A DNA stretch of 64,000 nt from Clostridium_AD estertheticum_D (GTDB lineage Bacteria > Bacillota > Clostridia > Clostridiales > Clostridiaceae), in the NCBI RefSeq assembly GCF_018861295.1, contig NZ_JAHLDM010000021.1:1-64000 (forward strand). Reading direction: 5' to 3'. Below, one piece after another: positions 9,095 to 17,200 of the stretch. A program made the position numbers and the translations under genes. A model generated the notes under the pieces. It was not told where the DNA came from and did no database searches. It was given only the letters and a program-made list of their open reading frames with translations. How positions within the stretch are numbered: position 1 is the first letter of the stretch; every line of letters begins with the position of its first letter.

Positions 9095-10582
9095 ATGAAA
9101 AATGTAATACAGATAAATGAAAATGATAATATAGTAGTTGTGCTAAAAGATTTATCAAAGGGTGAAGTTATATCCATAGGTAATAAAGAAGTAACATTAA
9201 AAGAAGATGTTAAAAGAGGACATAAGATAGCTACTCAAGATATTAGTTTGGGTGGAAATATTATAAAATATGGTTTTCCTATAGGGCATTCAATTGTTGA
9301 TGTGGTTAAGGGAGAATGGGTTCATACGCATAATATAAAAACAAACCTAGATGGAATAAAGGAATATACATTTAACCAAAAGCTTATAGAAAATAGTTAT
9401 AAAAATAGAAATTTAACTTTTAATGGCTATAAAAGAGAAAATGGGAATGTAGGCATTAGAAATGAGCTTTGGATAGTTCCAACTGTTGGTTGTGTAAATG
9501 GTATAGCTGATAGAATTATCGATAGGTTTAAAGAAATGGTAGGTAATTTATCTATAGATAACGTTTTAGTATTAAAACATAATTATGGTTGCTCACAACT
9601 TGGTGAGGATCATATAAGTACAAGAACAATACTTGGTGATGCAGTTAAACATCCCAATAATGGTGGAGTTTTAGTATTAGGACTTGGATGCGAAAATAAT
9701 ACTATGGTAGATTTTAAAAAATCCTTGGGCGAGTTTAATGAAAAAAGAGTAAAGTTTTTAATTTCTCAAGAAGTTTCTGATGAAATACAAGAAGGAGCTA
9801 ATCTGCTTGTAGAACTTTATGAAAATATGAAGACAGATAAGCGCGAAGTATGTAGTTTATCAGAACTTAAAATAGGTTTAAAATGTGGAGGTTCTGATGG
9901 ATTTTCAGGTATAACTGGTAACCCTCTTGTAGGGAAATTTTCGGATTTTCTAGTAGCTCAAGGTGGAACTACAGTTCTTACAGAAGTGCCTGAAATGTTT
10001 GGAGCGGAAACTCTTCTAATGGCTAGAGCAAAAAATGAAGAGGTATTTAATAAAACTGTTCATTTAATTAATGATTTTAAAGAATATTTTATGAAGTATG
10101 ATCAACCGGTATATGAAAATCCTTCACCAGGAAATAAAGCGGGGGGAATAACTACCCTTGAAGATAAGTCTTTAGGTTGTACACAAAAAGCAGGTACTGC
10201 TACTGTGGTAGATGTGCTTAAATATGGAGAGACATTAAAAGAAAAAGGACTTAACTTATTAAGTGCTCCAGGTAATGATTTAGTGGCTGCTTCTGCCCTA
10301 GCATCAGCTGGTTGTCAAATGGTTCTTTTCACAACAGGTAGAGGAACTCCATTTGGAAGTTTTGTACCTACAATGAAGATTTCAACAAATACTCAAATAT
10401 TTGAATTAAAACCTCACTGGATTGATTTTAATGCTGGAAGTTTAACTCAAGATATGACTTTAGATGCTTTGAATGAAGAATTTATAGTATATATAATTAA
10501 AGTAGCTAGTGGAGAACTTGTAAATAATGAAAAGAATAATTTTAGAGAATTGGCTATTTTTAAGAGTGGAGTTACATTATAA
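9095..10582 (+). CDS. uxaA: Altronate dehydratase
   Basis: Iron-dependent altronate hydrolyase (UxaA/GarD family), dehydrating D-altronate to 2-keto-3-deoxygluconate. The N-terminal SAF-like domain (about residues 1-95, with GHKIATQDISLG) is followed by the C-terminal catalytic domain with GYKRENGNVGIRNE, the HNYGCSQLGED segment and conserved cysteines in LGLGCENN and GLKCGGSDGFSG. I chose ATG 9095, which has GAGG at 9083-9086 and gives 495 residues, exactly the usual size. Earlier in-frame starts (9059, 9065) have no ribosome-binding site. It ends the galacturonate branch before a strong terminator. Confidence 0.92.
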   Translation: MKNVIQINENDNIVVVLKDLSKGEVISIGNKEVTLKEDVKRGHKIATQDISLGGNIIKYGFPIGHSIVDVVKGEWVHTHNIKTNLDGIKEYTFNQKLIENSYKNRNLTFNGYKRENGNVGIRNELWIVPTVGCVNGIADRIIDRFKEMVGNLSIDNVLVLKHNYGCSQLGEDHISTRTILGDAVKHPNNGGVLVLGLGCENNTMVDFKKSLGEFNEKRVKFLISQEVSDEIQEGANLLVELYENMKTDKREVCSLSELKIGLKCGGSDGFSGITGNPLVGKFSDFLVAQGGTTVLTEVPEMFGAETLLMARAKNEEVFNKTVHLINDFKEYFMKYDQPVYENPSPGNKAGGITTLEDKSLGCTQKAGTATVVDVLKYGETLKEKGLNLLSAPGNDLVAASALASAGCQMVLFTTGRGTPFGSFVPTMKISTNTQIFELKPHWIDFNAGSLTQDMTLDALNEEFIVYIIKVASGELVNNEKNNFRELAIFKSGVTL

Positions 10583-10595
10583 GTCTCCATAATCA

Positions 10596-10645
10596 CCGTT
10601 ATTGTCGCCTGATATTATGACGACAATAACGGGATTGGTTTTTTG
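10596..10645 (+). terminator. Rho-independent terminator after uxaA
   Basis: A perfect 12-pair stem, CCGTTATTGTCG (10596-10607) with CGACAATAACGG (10621-10632), extended by AATC/GATT. A run of Ts follows after GATTGG. Confidence 0.85.
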
Positions 10646-10701
10646 TTATTAATGTTAATGGATATAAGTAATTCTAAAAAATAAATTTGGAGGAGTAATA
10701 A

Positions 10702-11151
10702 ATGATAATTAATAAATTAAGTAATGCAGAGCAATATTATGGTATATCACAAAGAATTGAAAAGGGACTAAAATATCTTAAAAATACAGATTTAGAAAAG
10801 CTTGAGATAGGTAAATATGAAATTGATGGGAAAAATATTATTGCAGTAGTTTCTGAATATGAAACAAAAGACATTGAAAAGGGCAAATGGGAAGCACACA
10901 AAAAACATATTGATATACAATTTGTAGTTTCAGGAAAAGAAAAAATAGGATATGCTTATATTAATGAAATGGAAGTAAGTAGCGAATATAATGAAGAAAA
11001 AGATGTTGTTTTCCTTAAAGGTGAAGGAGACATGTTATTGGTTAATGAAGGTACATTTGCTATTTTTTCACCAGAAGATGTCCATATGCCAACTATTAAT
11101 GCTGGAAATAGAAATCATGTTAAAAAAGTAGTTGTAAAGATTTTAGTGTAG
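10702..11151 (+). CDS. YhcH/YjgK/YiaL-family protein
   Basis: 149-residue cupin-like protein of the DUF386 family (YhcH, YiaL, EbgC, TabA). Members are small beta-barrel proteins found in operons for sialic acid, gulonate, alginate or galactoside use, thought to act as sugar mutarotases, epimerases or isomerases. The family segments WEAHKKHIDIQFVVSGKE (near residue 66), DVVFLKGEGDM and the metal-site-like FAIFSPEDVHMP are all present. GGAGG precedes ATG 10702. It sits alone between two terminators after the uronate enzymes, so a role in handling uronate anomers or intermediates is inferred from context. Confidence 0.8.
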   Translation: MIINKLSNAEQYYGISQRIEKGLKYLKNTDLEKLEIGKYEIDGKNIIAVVSEYETKDIEKGKWEAHKKHIDIQFVVSGKEKIGYAYINEMEVSSEYNEEKDVVFLKGEGDMLLVNEGTFAIFSPEDVHMPTINAGNRNHVKKVVVKILV

Positions 11152-11161
11152 ATTTTAGTTG

Positions 11162-11206
11162 AATATTGCAAATATCAAGATAAGGTACTATGATATTTGC
11201 AATATT
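11162..11206. terminator. Long inverted repeat after the YhcH-type gene
   Basis: AATATTGCAAATATCA (11162-11177) is perfectly complementary to TGATATTTGCAATATT (11191-11206), 16 pairs with a 13-base loop. There is no strong T-tract, but its place right after a stop codon and before a new promoter suggests a terminator. Confidence 0.6.
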
Positions 11207-11269
11207 TATTAAATGGAATCTAGAATATTAAGTTTGATTGTTAAAAAAACTACAATTTAAAAATAATTA

Positions 11270-11283
11270 TGTTAACGATAACA
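11270..11283. promoter_or_regulatory. LacI-family operator O1 of the GPH transporter
   Basis: TGTTAACGATAACA, one mismatch from TGTTAACGTTAACA, lies just upstream of the -35 box at 11291. With the perfect site at 11334 it brackets the promoter; centre-to-centre distance is 64 bases, which could allow looping. Confidence 0.65.
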
Positions 11284-11290
11284 ATTTATA

Positions 11291-11319
11291 TTGATTTTTA
11301 GAAAAAATAAGGTTATAAT
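11291..11319 (+). promoter_or_regulatory. Promoter of the GPH transporter gene
   Basis: TTGATT (11291-11296), a 17-base spacer and TATAAT (11314-11319). The start site near 11326 leaves a leader of almost 290 bases before the transporter's ATG. I saw no riboswitch or terminator in that leader. Confidence 0.7.
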
Positions 11320-11333
11320 TAAAAATAAGTAAT

Positions 11334-11347
11334 TGTTAACGTTAACA
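11334..11347. promoter_or_regulatory. LacI-family operator O2 of the GPH transporter
   Basis: TGTTAACGTTAACA is a perfect 14-base palindrome just downstream of the expected transcription start. A third, degenerate copy (TGTTAACGTGTGCA) is at 11480-11493. The 266 bases from here to the transporter otherwise hold only a small AAGCGCGCTT palindrome at 11350. Confidence 0.75.
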
Positions 11348-11613
11348 CAAAGCGCGCTTAATCTTGGGAATGGAGGTAAAATATAGAACTTATTGTAAAT
11401 TAGTCAAGCTTATACATAACTTCAACTAATATTGTAATAAATATAAAAATGGTTTGTGTATGGACTTATGCAAAAAAGATGTTAACGTGTGCAAGAGTAA
11501 ATTAAAAATAATATTTATTGTTTTATTTTGTGAATATGAATCATAACTAAAGAAATAATAATTGAAATGAACTTTTCAAAGAATATAATTTTAATTAACA
11601 GAAGGAGCATGAA

Positions 11614-12963
11614 ATGAAAAAATTAACTTTAAGAGAAAGAGTAACCTATGGTTTTGGTGATATGGGAAATGGATTTATGTTTGACATGGGTCAGCTTTAC
11701 TTACTAAAATTCTTTACAGATGTTGCGGGTATTCCGGCAGCTGTTGGCGGAATTATATTTTTGATAACAAAAGTATTTGATGCAATAGTTGATCCAATAG
11801 TTGGAGCATTTATAGAATCAAGAAAGATAAAACCTGGATCGAGTAAGTATAAGCCGGTTATGATGATTTCTAGTATAGTACTTGCTATTTTATCTGTATT
11901 CGTGTTTTTAACACCGAATTTTTCAATTGTGGGTAAAATAATATATGCATATATTTCGTATATGGCATGGGGTGTAGCATATTCATTTACAAATATTCCT
12001 TATGGTACATTAGCTGCTACTATGACTCAAGATCCTCAAGAGAGAACATCTCTTGCAGCGTTTAGACAATTAGGCAGTACTATAGCATTGTTAATATCAA
12101 CTATAGTAGTTATACCAATGGTTGAAAAATTACCAAATGAAAGATGGGGCTACCCAGTTGCTATTGGCATTATGGCATTAATTGGAATAGCTTCGTTCTA
12201 TGTAACTTTTAAGAATTGTCATGAGCAAGTTGTAACAACAAGCAAAGTTGCTGCCACACCAGAAAAAATAACATTTAAAGATATAATAAAAACGGTGTTT
12301 ACCAACAGACCATTGTTAGTTATAATTTTCATGACAATATTTTCGATTTCAGCTTTCAATCTTAGATCAGCAATGTTAATATATTTTTGTCAATATAACC
12401 TTGGTAATATGATGTTATTGCCATATGTAGGTTTTGTAAGTATAGCTTGTTCATTACTCGGAGTTGTAGCTATGCCTATATTATCAAAGAGATTTGGAAA
12501 GAAAAATACAGTTATAATCGGATTTGCAATTAGTATTATTGCAGATGTAATAAACTTTATAATTCCATTACATTTAGTTACATTTGTAATACTTCAAAGT
12601 ATAGGGTACTTTGGTTTAAGTATCCCTAATGGAATGACTTGGGCATTAGTTTCTGATGCTATTGATTATGGCGAATGGAAAACGGGAGAAAAAAGAGGAG
12701 CTATAACTTATTCAGTATTTAACTTCTCAAGAAAAATAGCTCAATCAATAGCTGGGTTTGCTTCTGGAATAGGTCTAGCGTTAATAGGATATGTTCCAAA
12801 AGTGGCACAAACAGCAGGTTCTTTACTTGGAATAAAAGGATTGTTGCTTTTATATCCTGCTATTTCATTATTAGTAGCAATAGTCATTATTGCTGGATTG
12901 TACAATTTATCAGATAAAAAATATCTTGAAATAGCAAGTGACCTTAGAAAAAGAAACTCATAG
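11614..12963 (+). CDS. GPH-family sugar:cation symporter, probable uronate transporter
   Basis: Glycoside-pentoside-hexuronide symporter of the major facilitator superfamily, 449 residues with about 12 membrane helices. Family signatures are the N-terminal RVTYGFGDMGNGF, the loop ITKVFDAIVDPIVGAFIE near residue 47 and DAIDYGEWKTGEKRGA near residue 348. Uptake of a hexuronate or oligouronide with a cation is inferred from the family and from the shared LacI operators flanking its promoter. AAGGAG lies at 11602-11607. The HIT gene follows 82 bases after its stop with no terminator between. Confidence 0.88.
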   Translation: MKKLTLRERVTYGFGDMGNGFMFDMGQLYLLKFFTDVAGIPAAVGGIIFLITKVFDAIVDPIVGAFIESRKIKPGSSKYKPVMMISSIVLAILSVFVFLTPNFSIVGKIIYAYISYMAWGVAYSFTNIPYGTLAATMTQDPQERTSLAAFRQLGSTIALLISTIVVIPMVEKLPNERWGYPVAIGIMALIGIASFYVTFKNCHEQVVTTSKVAATPEKITFKDIIKTVFTNRPLLVIIFMTIFSISAFNLRSAMLIYFCQYNLGNMMLLPYVGFVSIACSLLGVVAMPILSKRFGKKNTVIIGFAISIIADVINFIIPLHLVTFVILQSIGYFGLSIPNGMTWALVSDAIDYGEWKTGEKRGAITYSVFNFSRKIAQSIAGFASGIGLALIGYVPKVAQTAGSLLGIKGLLLLYPAISLLVAIVIIAGLYNLSDKKYLEIASDLRKRNS

Positions 12964-13045
12964 AAATAAATGGATGAAAACTATTACAAAATATGAATTT
13001 AATGTTACAATTATATTAAGATACTTAAAAAAGGGGAGATTTAAT

Positions 13046-13471
13046 ATGAACTTTGATAATGATTGTTTTTATTGTGTTAAGGATGCGCGACTTACAAATT
13101 TAATGATTGAGGTATGTAAGCTTGAGGCTTCAACATTATATTTATTTAAAGAACAGACTTATAAGGGGAGATGTGTTGTAGCATATAATGGTCATAAAAG
13201 TGAAATCTTCAATTTAACTGACGAGGAACGCTCAAAATTCATGGGTGATGTGTCAAGAGTAGCCGGAGCTTTAAACAAAGCATTTTCACCTGATAAAATT
13301 AACTATGGCGCTTATGCTGATACCATGACGCACCTTCATTTCCATATAGTTCCTAAATATAAAGGTGGACCTTCTTTTGGCGGAACATTTGAAATGTCTC
13401 CGAGTGACAAAGTGTTTCTTAAAGATGAAGAGTATAATTTATTAATAAACAAAATCAAAGAAAATTTATAA
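13046..13471 (+). CDS. HIT-family nucleotide-binding protein
   Basis: Histidine-triad hydrolase or transferase of 141 residues. The defining HLHFHIVPK triad lies near residue 95, and two N-terminal cysteines (CFYC) resemble the zinc-binding pair of some HIT proteins. I chose ATG 13046 with GGGGAG at 13033-13038; a longer in-frame reading from 12938 would overlap the transporter and has no ribosome-binding site. Such proteins cleave nucleotide phosphoramidates or dinucleotides. Its place between the transporter and the second lacI suggests co-expression with uronate genes, but no direct role is evident. Confidence 0.85.
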   Translation: MNFDNDCFYCVKDARLTNLMIEVCKLEASTLYLFKEQTYKGRCVVAYNGHKSEIFNLTDEERSKFMGDVSRVAGALNKAFSPDKINYGAYADTMTHLHFHIVPKYKGGPSFGGTFEMSPSDKVFLKDEEYNLLINKIKENL

Positions 13472-13509
13472 ATTACAGTATACAAATAGAAAACTTTTAG
13501 TTAGGAAGG

Positions 13510-13537
13510 ACAGGCCTTTTCGGGTCTGTTTTTTTTG
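13510..13537 (+). terminator. Terminator after the HIT gene
   Basis: ACAGGCC and GGTCTGT form a stem with a short CTTTTCG-side loop, followed by eight Ts. Confidence 0.8.
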
Positions 13538-13547
13538 AGCTTAAATG

Positions 13548-13576
13548 TTGTAATACATATTAAGGAATGGTATAGT
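13548..13576 (+). promoter_or_regulatory. Promoter of second lacI gene
   Basis: TTGTAA (13548-13553), 17-base spacer, TATAGT (13571-13576). The operator palindrome begins ten bases downstream. Confidence 0.65.
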
Positions 13577-13585
13577 GTAGATAAG

Positions 13586-13601
13586 CCGTTAACGTTAACG
13601 G
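13586..13601. promoter_or_regulatory. LacI-family operator, probable autoregulation
   Basis: CCGTTAACGTTAACGG is a perfect 16-base palindrome covering the transcription start of the second lacI gene. Its core matches the operators at uxaC and the GPH transporter, which points to this LacI protein as their common repressor. Confidence 0.75.
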
Positions 13602-13632
13602 GAAATGATGATTTAATGGTTAGGAGGAAAAT

Positions 13633-14619
13633 ATGGTAGGCATAAAGGATATAGCAATAGAATGTAATGTTTCTGCAACTACCGTATCCAGGGCATTAAA
13701 TAATAGCAAAGAGATATCTAAAAAAACAAGGGAGCTTATACTAAAGACGTGTGAAGAAAAGGGATACATACCTAATTCAGCGGCTAGAAGTCTTATTCTA
13801 AATAAGACTAATATGATTGGACTTTTAATACCAGATATAACTAACCAATATTATGCATATGTGAGTAAAGGGGTTAGTTCGTATTTAGAAAAAATAGGTT
13901 ATGGACTTGTGCTCTGTAATAGTGATAGGAATAAAGATAATGAAAATAGGTATATTGATTTTTTAGCACAGAAAAGAGTTGATGGAATAATACTTATTCC
14001 TGTAAAGCCCAAAGCAAGTGATTATAAAAAAATTATAGCAAATGTTCCTCTAGTAATGGCGGATAATTATGTAAAGGATTTAGAAGTAAGTTATGTAGGT
14101 AATGATAATTATGTTGGTGCTAGAAAAATAGTTTCTCATATGTTAAGGCAAGGGTATAGAAAGATTGGAGTAATACTTGGTGATGAATCATCTACTGCAA
14201 GTAACGAGAGACTAAAAGGCTATAAAGATATATTAACTGAGAACAATATAGAAATTAGTAATGATATTTTATTAAACAGTAGTGCAAATTTTGAAGATGG
14301 GTTTAAATTAGCTGAAGTCCTTATAAATAAAAAGGTGGATGCTATTTTTACTATAAATGATTCTGTAGCAATGGGAGTTATGAAGTATGCTCACATGAAT
14401 AATATTTTAATACCAAAAGACATTGGTATCGCAGGGTATGACGATATTGAGCAAGCGTCAATGTTAACGGTTCCGCTAACAACAGTTCATCAGAAAAAGT
14501 TTGAACTTGGGAAAATCGCAGCAAAAATTTTAATCGAAGAAATTAATAATCATAATACTCTAAAACAAACAATTATATTACAACCTGAGCTTGTTATAAG
14601 AAAATCGTGTAATGAATAA
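13633..14619 (+). CDS. LacI-family transcriptional regulator 2
   Basis: Repressor of 328 residues. The N-terminal helix-turn-helix is GIKDIAIECNVSATTVSRALNN-like, the hinge NSAARSL, and the effector domain ends with GYDDIEQASMLTVPLTTVHQ. AGGAGG at 13622-13627 serves ATG 13633. The perfect palindrome over its own promoter, shared with uxaC and the transporter, makes it the best candidate for the local uronate repressor. The ligand is unknown; kdgR- or exuR-like behaviour is inferred from context only. It is followed 66 bases later by kduI with no terminator, so the two are probably co-transcribed. Confidence 0.88.
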   Translation: MVGIKDIAIECNVSATTVSRALNNSKEISKKTRELILKTCEEKGYIPNSAARSLILNKTNMIGLLIPDITNQYYAYVSKGVSSYLEKIGYGLVLCNSDRNKDNENRYIDFLAQKRVDGIILIPVKPKASDYKKIIANVPLVMADNYVKDLEVSYVGNDNYVGARKIVSHMLRQGYRKIGVILGDESSTASNERLKGYKDILTENNIEISNDILLNSSANFEDGFKLAEVLINKKVDAIFTINDSVAMGVMKYAHMNNILIPKDIGIAGYDDIEQASMLTVPLTTVHQKKFELGKIAAKILIEEINNHNTLKQTIILQPELVIRKSCNE

Positions 14620-14685
14620 ATTAGAAATGATCAAATTGGTAGTCTAAGTAATAAAAATATAAAATTAATATTAGGAGGAATTGTA

Positions 14686-15516
14686 ATGGAAATTAGATAT
14701 GCAAGTCATGATGAAGATGCAAAAAGTTATGATACTACGCAATTAAGGAAACATTTTTTAATCGAGGATTTGTTTGTGCCGGGTGAAATAAAGATGGTTT
14801 ATAGCCATATTGATAGAATAATAGTAGCTGGTATAGTGCCAACAAATAAGGCTCTTGTTTTAGAAGGAAGTAAAGCTTTAGGTTGTGATTATTTTCTTCA
14901 AAGACGTGAACTTGGAGTAATTAATATCGGTGGAGCTGGAACAGTTACTTTAGATGGTGAAAAACATGAACTAGGAGCTAGAGATGGACTTTATGTTGGT
15001 CTAGGAATTAAAGAAATTAGTTTTACAAGTGTCGATGCTAAAAATCCAGCTAAATTTTATATGAATAGTGCCACAGCACATAAAAACTATCCTACAGTAG
15101 AAATTAGTTTAGAAAAGGCTAATAAAGTCCAAGCTGGCAGTGATGAAGAATGTAATAAAAGAGTAATAAACCAATATGTTCATCCAGCAGTTTGCAAAAG
15201 CTGTCAATTAGTTATGGGAATGACAATACTTAATCCAGGTAGTGTATGGAATACAATGCCTTGTCATACTCATGATAGACGTATGGAAGTATATTTATAT
15301 TTCGATATGGATGCAGATAATGTTGTGTTCCATCTCATGGGAACTCCACAAGAGACTAGACATATTGTTATGAAAAATGAACAAGCAGTTATATCTCCAA
15401 GCTGGTCTATACACTCAGGTGTTGGAACAAAAAATTATACTTTCATTTGGGGTATGGTTGGAGAAAATCAGGAATTTACAGATATGGATGCAGTTTTAAC
15501 TAAAGATATAAAATAA
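14686..15516 (+). CDS. kduI: 5-keto-4-deoxyuronate isomerase
   Basis: 4-deoxy-L-threo-5-hexosulose-uronate ketol-isomerase, 276 residues, the standard length. It turns the open-chain product of unsaturated uronates (from pectin or glycosaminoglycan lyases) into 3-deoxy-D-glycero-2,5-hexodiulosonate. The zinc ligands are visible: His194 and His196 in MPCHTHDRRMEVYLYF, Glu201, and His243 in SWSIHSGVG. TAGGAGG precedes the ATG. Its presence shows that the organism processes pectin-type lyase products, not only free hexuronates. The next enzyme, KduD, is not in the window. Confidence 0.93.
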   Translation: MEIRYASHDEDAKSYDTTQLRKHFLIEDLFVPGEIKMVYSHIDRIIVAGIVPTNKALVLEGSKALGCDYFLQRRELGVINIGGAGTVTLDGEKHELGARDGLYVGLGIKEISFTSVDAKNPAKFYMNSATAHKNYPTVEISLEKANKVQAGSDEECNKRVINQYVHPAVCKSCQLVMGMTILNPGSVWNTMPCHTHDRRMEVYLYFDMDADNVVFHLMGTPQETRHIVMKNEQAVISPSWSIHSGVGTKNYTFIWGMVGENQEFTDMDAVLTKDIK

Positions 15517-15532
15517 TTTAACAATAAATATC

Positions 15533-15577
15533 AAAAGTGATACATTGAATTTAAATTCATATGTATCGCTTTTTTTA
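15533..15577 (+). terminator. Terminator after kduI
   Basis: AAAAGTGATACAT (15533-15545) pairs with ATGTATCGCTTTT, one wobble, with a run of Ts completing the 3' arm. Confidence 0.8.
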
Positions 15578-15688
15578 TTATAAGAATTATTAGACTGTAT
15601 AAGAATTAGATAGTATAATAAAAGTATTATTATGTAACATTTTATACCTTATACATAAAAATTATTAGTTGTTTTAAAGGAGCTTAAA

Positions 15689-17200
15689 ATGAAATTAAAT
15701 GGGGTAACTAGTGAAAGGTCAATAGGAGGAAAAGTTTTTAATAATTTTATACTTATTATATTACTAATGAGCATTGGTTTCATTTTTTCTTTGTATGAAA
15801 AAAAAATAACTTCTAAGAATTACGATGATTATACAAATATAAATATTAAATTAAGCACACTTTCACTAGAATTTAGTAATAGTTGGGGTTATTTTGATAT
15901 GTTTATAAAAACAAAGGATGATAGCAATATTCGAAAATATACTGACTCGAATAATAAAATAAAAAATTTATTGATTGAAATTCAACCCTACATTGAAAAA
16001 GATGAAAGCAGCAGCATTTATTTAAGAAATCTAAATAATATGTATGATATTTATAAGACTGAGTCTTATCATTTAATGAGTAAGGTTATAAATTTAGAAA
16101 GGTTGGATCCAAGAAGTTATGATAAATTAACTGAAATAAAGACTTTGTTTACTTATATAACTAAACATTCTGAGTCATTACTAGTGTCATATATGCATTA
16201 TAGTAATAATGAGTATTCTACTTCCGTGCAAAAGTACAATAATACAGAGCGGGGAATTTATACTGCACTAATATTTATTATATTAGTTAGTTTTGCTTTC
16301 ACTATGATGGTAAGCCGAGATTTGAACAATACGATAGGTAAACTTAGGTCTTATGCGGAACTTTTAACGGAGGCAAAATGGGGGATACCAGATCTTAAAG
16401 ATCAAAAATATGAAGAGCTAAATAGTCTCGCTAGGGCTTTTGATAAGATGAAATACAGTATTCGCGAATTTATTAAGGAGTTAAATGAAAAAGCTGAAAT
16501 TGAAAATAATTACCATGCTGAGAAACTTAAAAATACGCAGAAGGACAAATTAATTAAAGAAACACAATTGTCAGCATTGCAATCACAGATGGATCCACAT
16601 TTTTTATTCAACACTTTAAATACTATTGGTAGAGTAGCAATGTTTGAGGGTGCAGATCAAACAAAGAAACTAATAGAAGCTACTTCAAAAATATTGAGAT
16701 ACAATTTGGACTGTAAGGATAAGATGGTAGAATTAAAGGAAGAAATTCATATGGTTAAAGCCTATGTTATTATACAAGAAACTAGGTTTCAAGATCAAAT
16801 GAGTTTTATATTTAATATCGACGAGACTTTGGATACTGTTAAAGTACCACCAATGCTTGTACAACCTATTGTTGAGAATGCAATAATCCATGGATTAAGA
16901 GAAAAAGATAAGGGTGGAATAATACATATTACGGTAGTAAAGGATAAAAATAATTTTATTTCTATAAGTATTAAGGATAATGGTGTTGGGATGGATAATG
17001 AAAAAATTGATATAATACTAAGTGAAGTAAAAAATAAATCAACTGGACTGGGAGTTTTTAATGTAAAAAAAAGGTTAGAACTCTATTTTAATAGGAGTGA
17101 TTTATTTAAGATAAAAAGTGAAAGAGGAGAAGGCACACAGGTAATGATTTCTATTCCTATTGATGGGGGTGAAGATATTGATAAAAATTTTAATTGCTGA
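15689..17200 (+). CDS. YesM/LytS-type sensor histidine kinase
   Basis: Membrane sensor kinase of 503 residues. Two membrane helices (about residues 17-36 and 188-207) bracket an extracellular domain of about 150 residues, followed by a HAMP-like linker, a His_kinase (PF06580) domain with the phospho-acceptor in QMDPHFLFNTLNTIG, and an ATPase domain with VENAIIHGL, DNGVGM and GLGVFNVKKRL. AAAGGAGC lies before ATG 15689. The response-regulator gene overlaps its 3' end. This class commonly senses sugars and controls nearby transporters; here the TRAP transporter or the KdgF-like cupin downstream are likely targets. The input ligand is not evident. Confidence 0.9.
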   Translation: MKLNGVTSERSIGGKVFNNFILIILLMSIGFIFSLYEKKITSKNYDDYTNINIKLSTLSLEFSNSWGYFDMFIKTKDDSNIRKYTDSNNKIKNLLIEIQPYIEKDESSSIYLRNLNNMYDIYKTESYHLMSKVINLERLDPRSYDKLTEIKTLFTYITKHSESLLVSYMHYSNNEYSTSVQKYNNTERGIYTALIFIILVSFAFTMMVSRDLNNTIGKLRSYAELLTEAKWGIPDLKDQKYEELNSLARAFDKMKYSIREFIKELNEKAEIENNYHAEKLKNTQKDKLIKETQLSALQSQMDPHFLFNTLNTIGRVAMFEGADQTKKLIEATSKILRYNLDCKDKMVELKEEIHMVKAYVIIQETRFQDQMSFIFNIDETLDTVKVPPMLVQPIVENAIIHGLREKDKGGIIHITVVKDKNNFISISIKDNGVGMDNEKIDIILSEVKNKSTGLGVFNVKKRLELYFNRSDLFKIKSERGEGTQVMISIPIDGGEDIDKNFNC

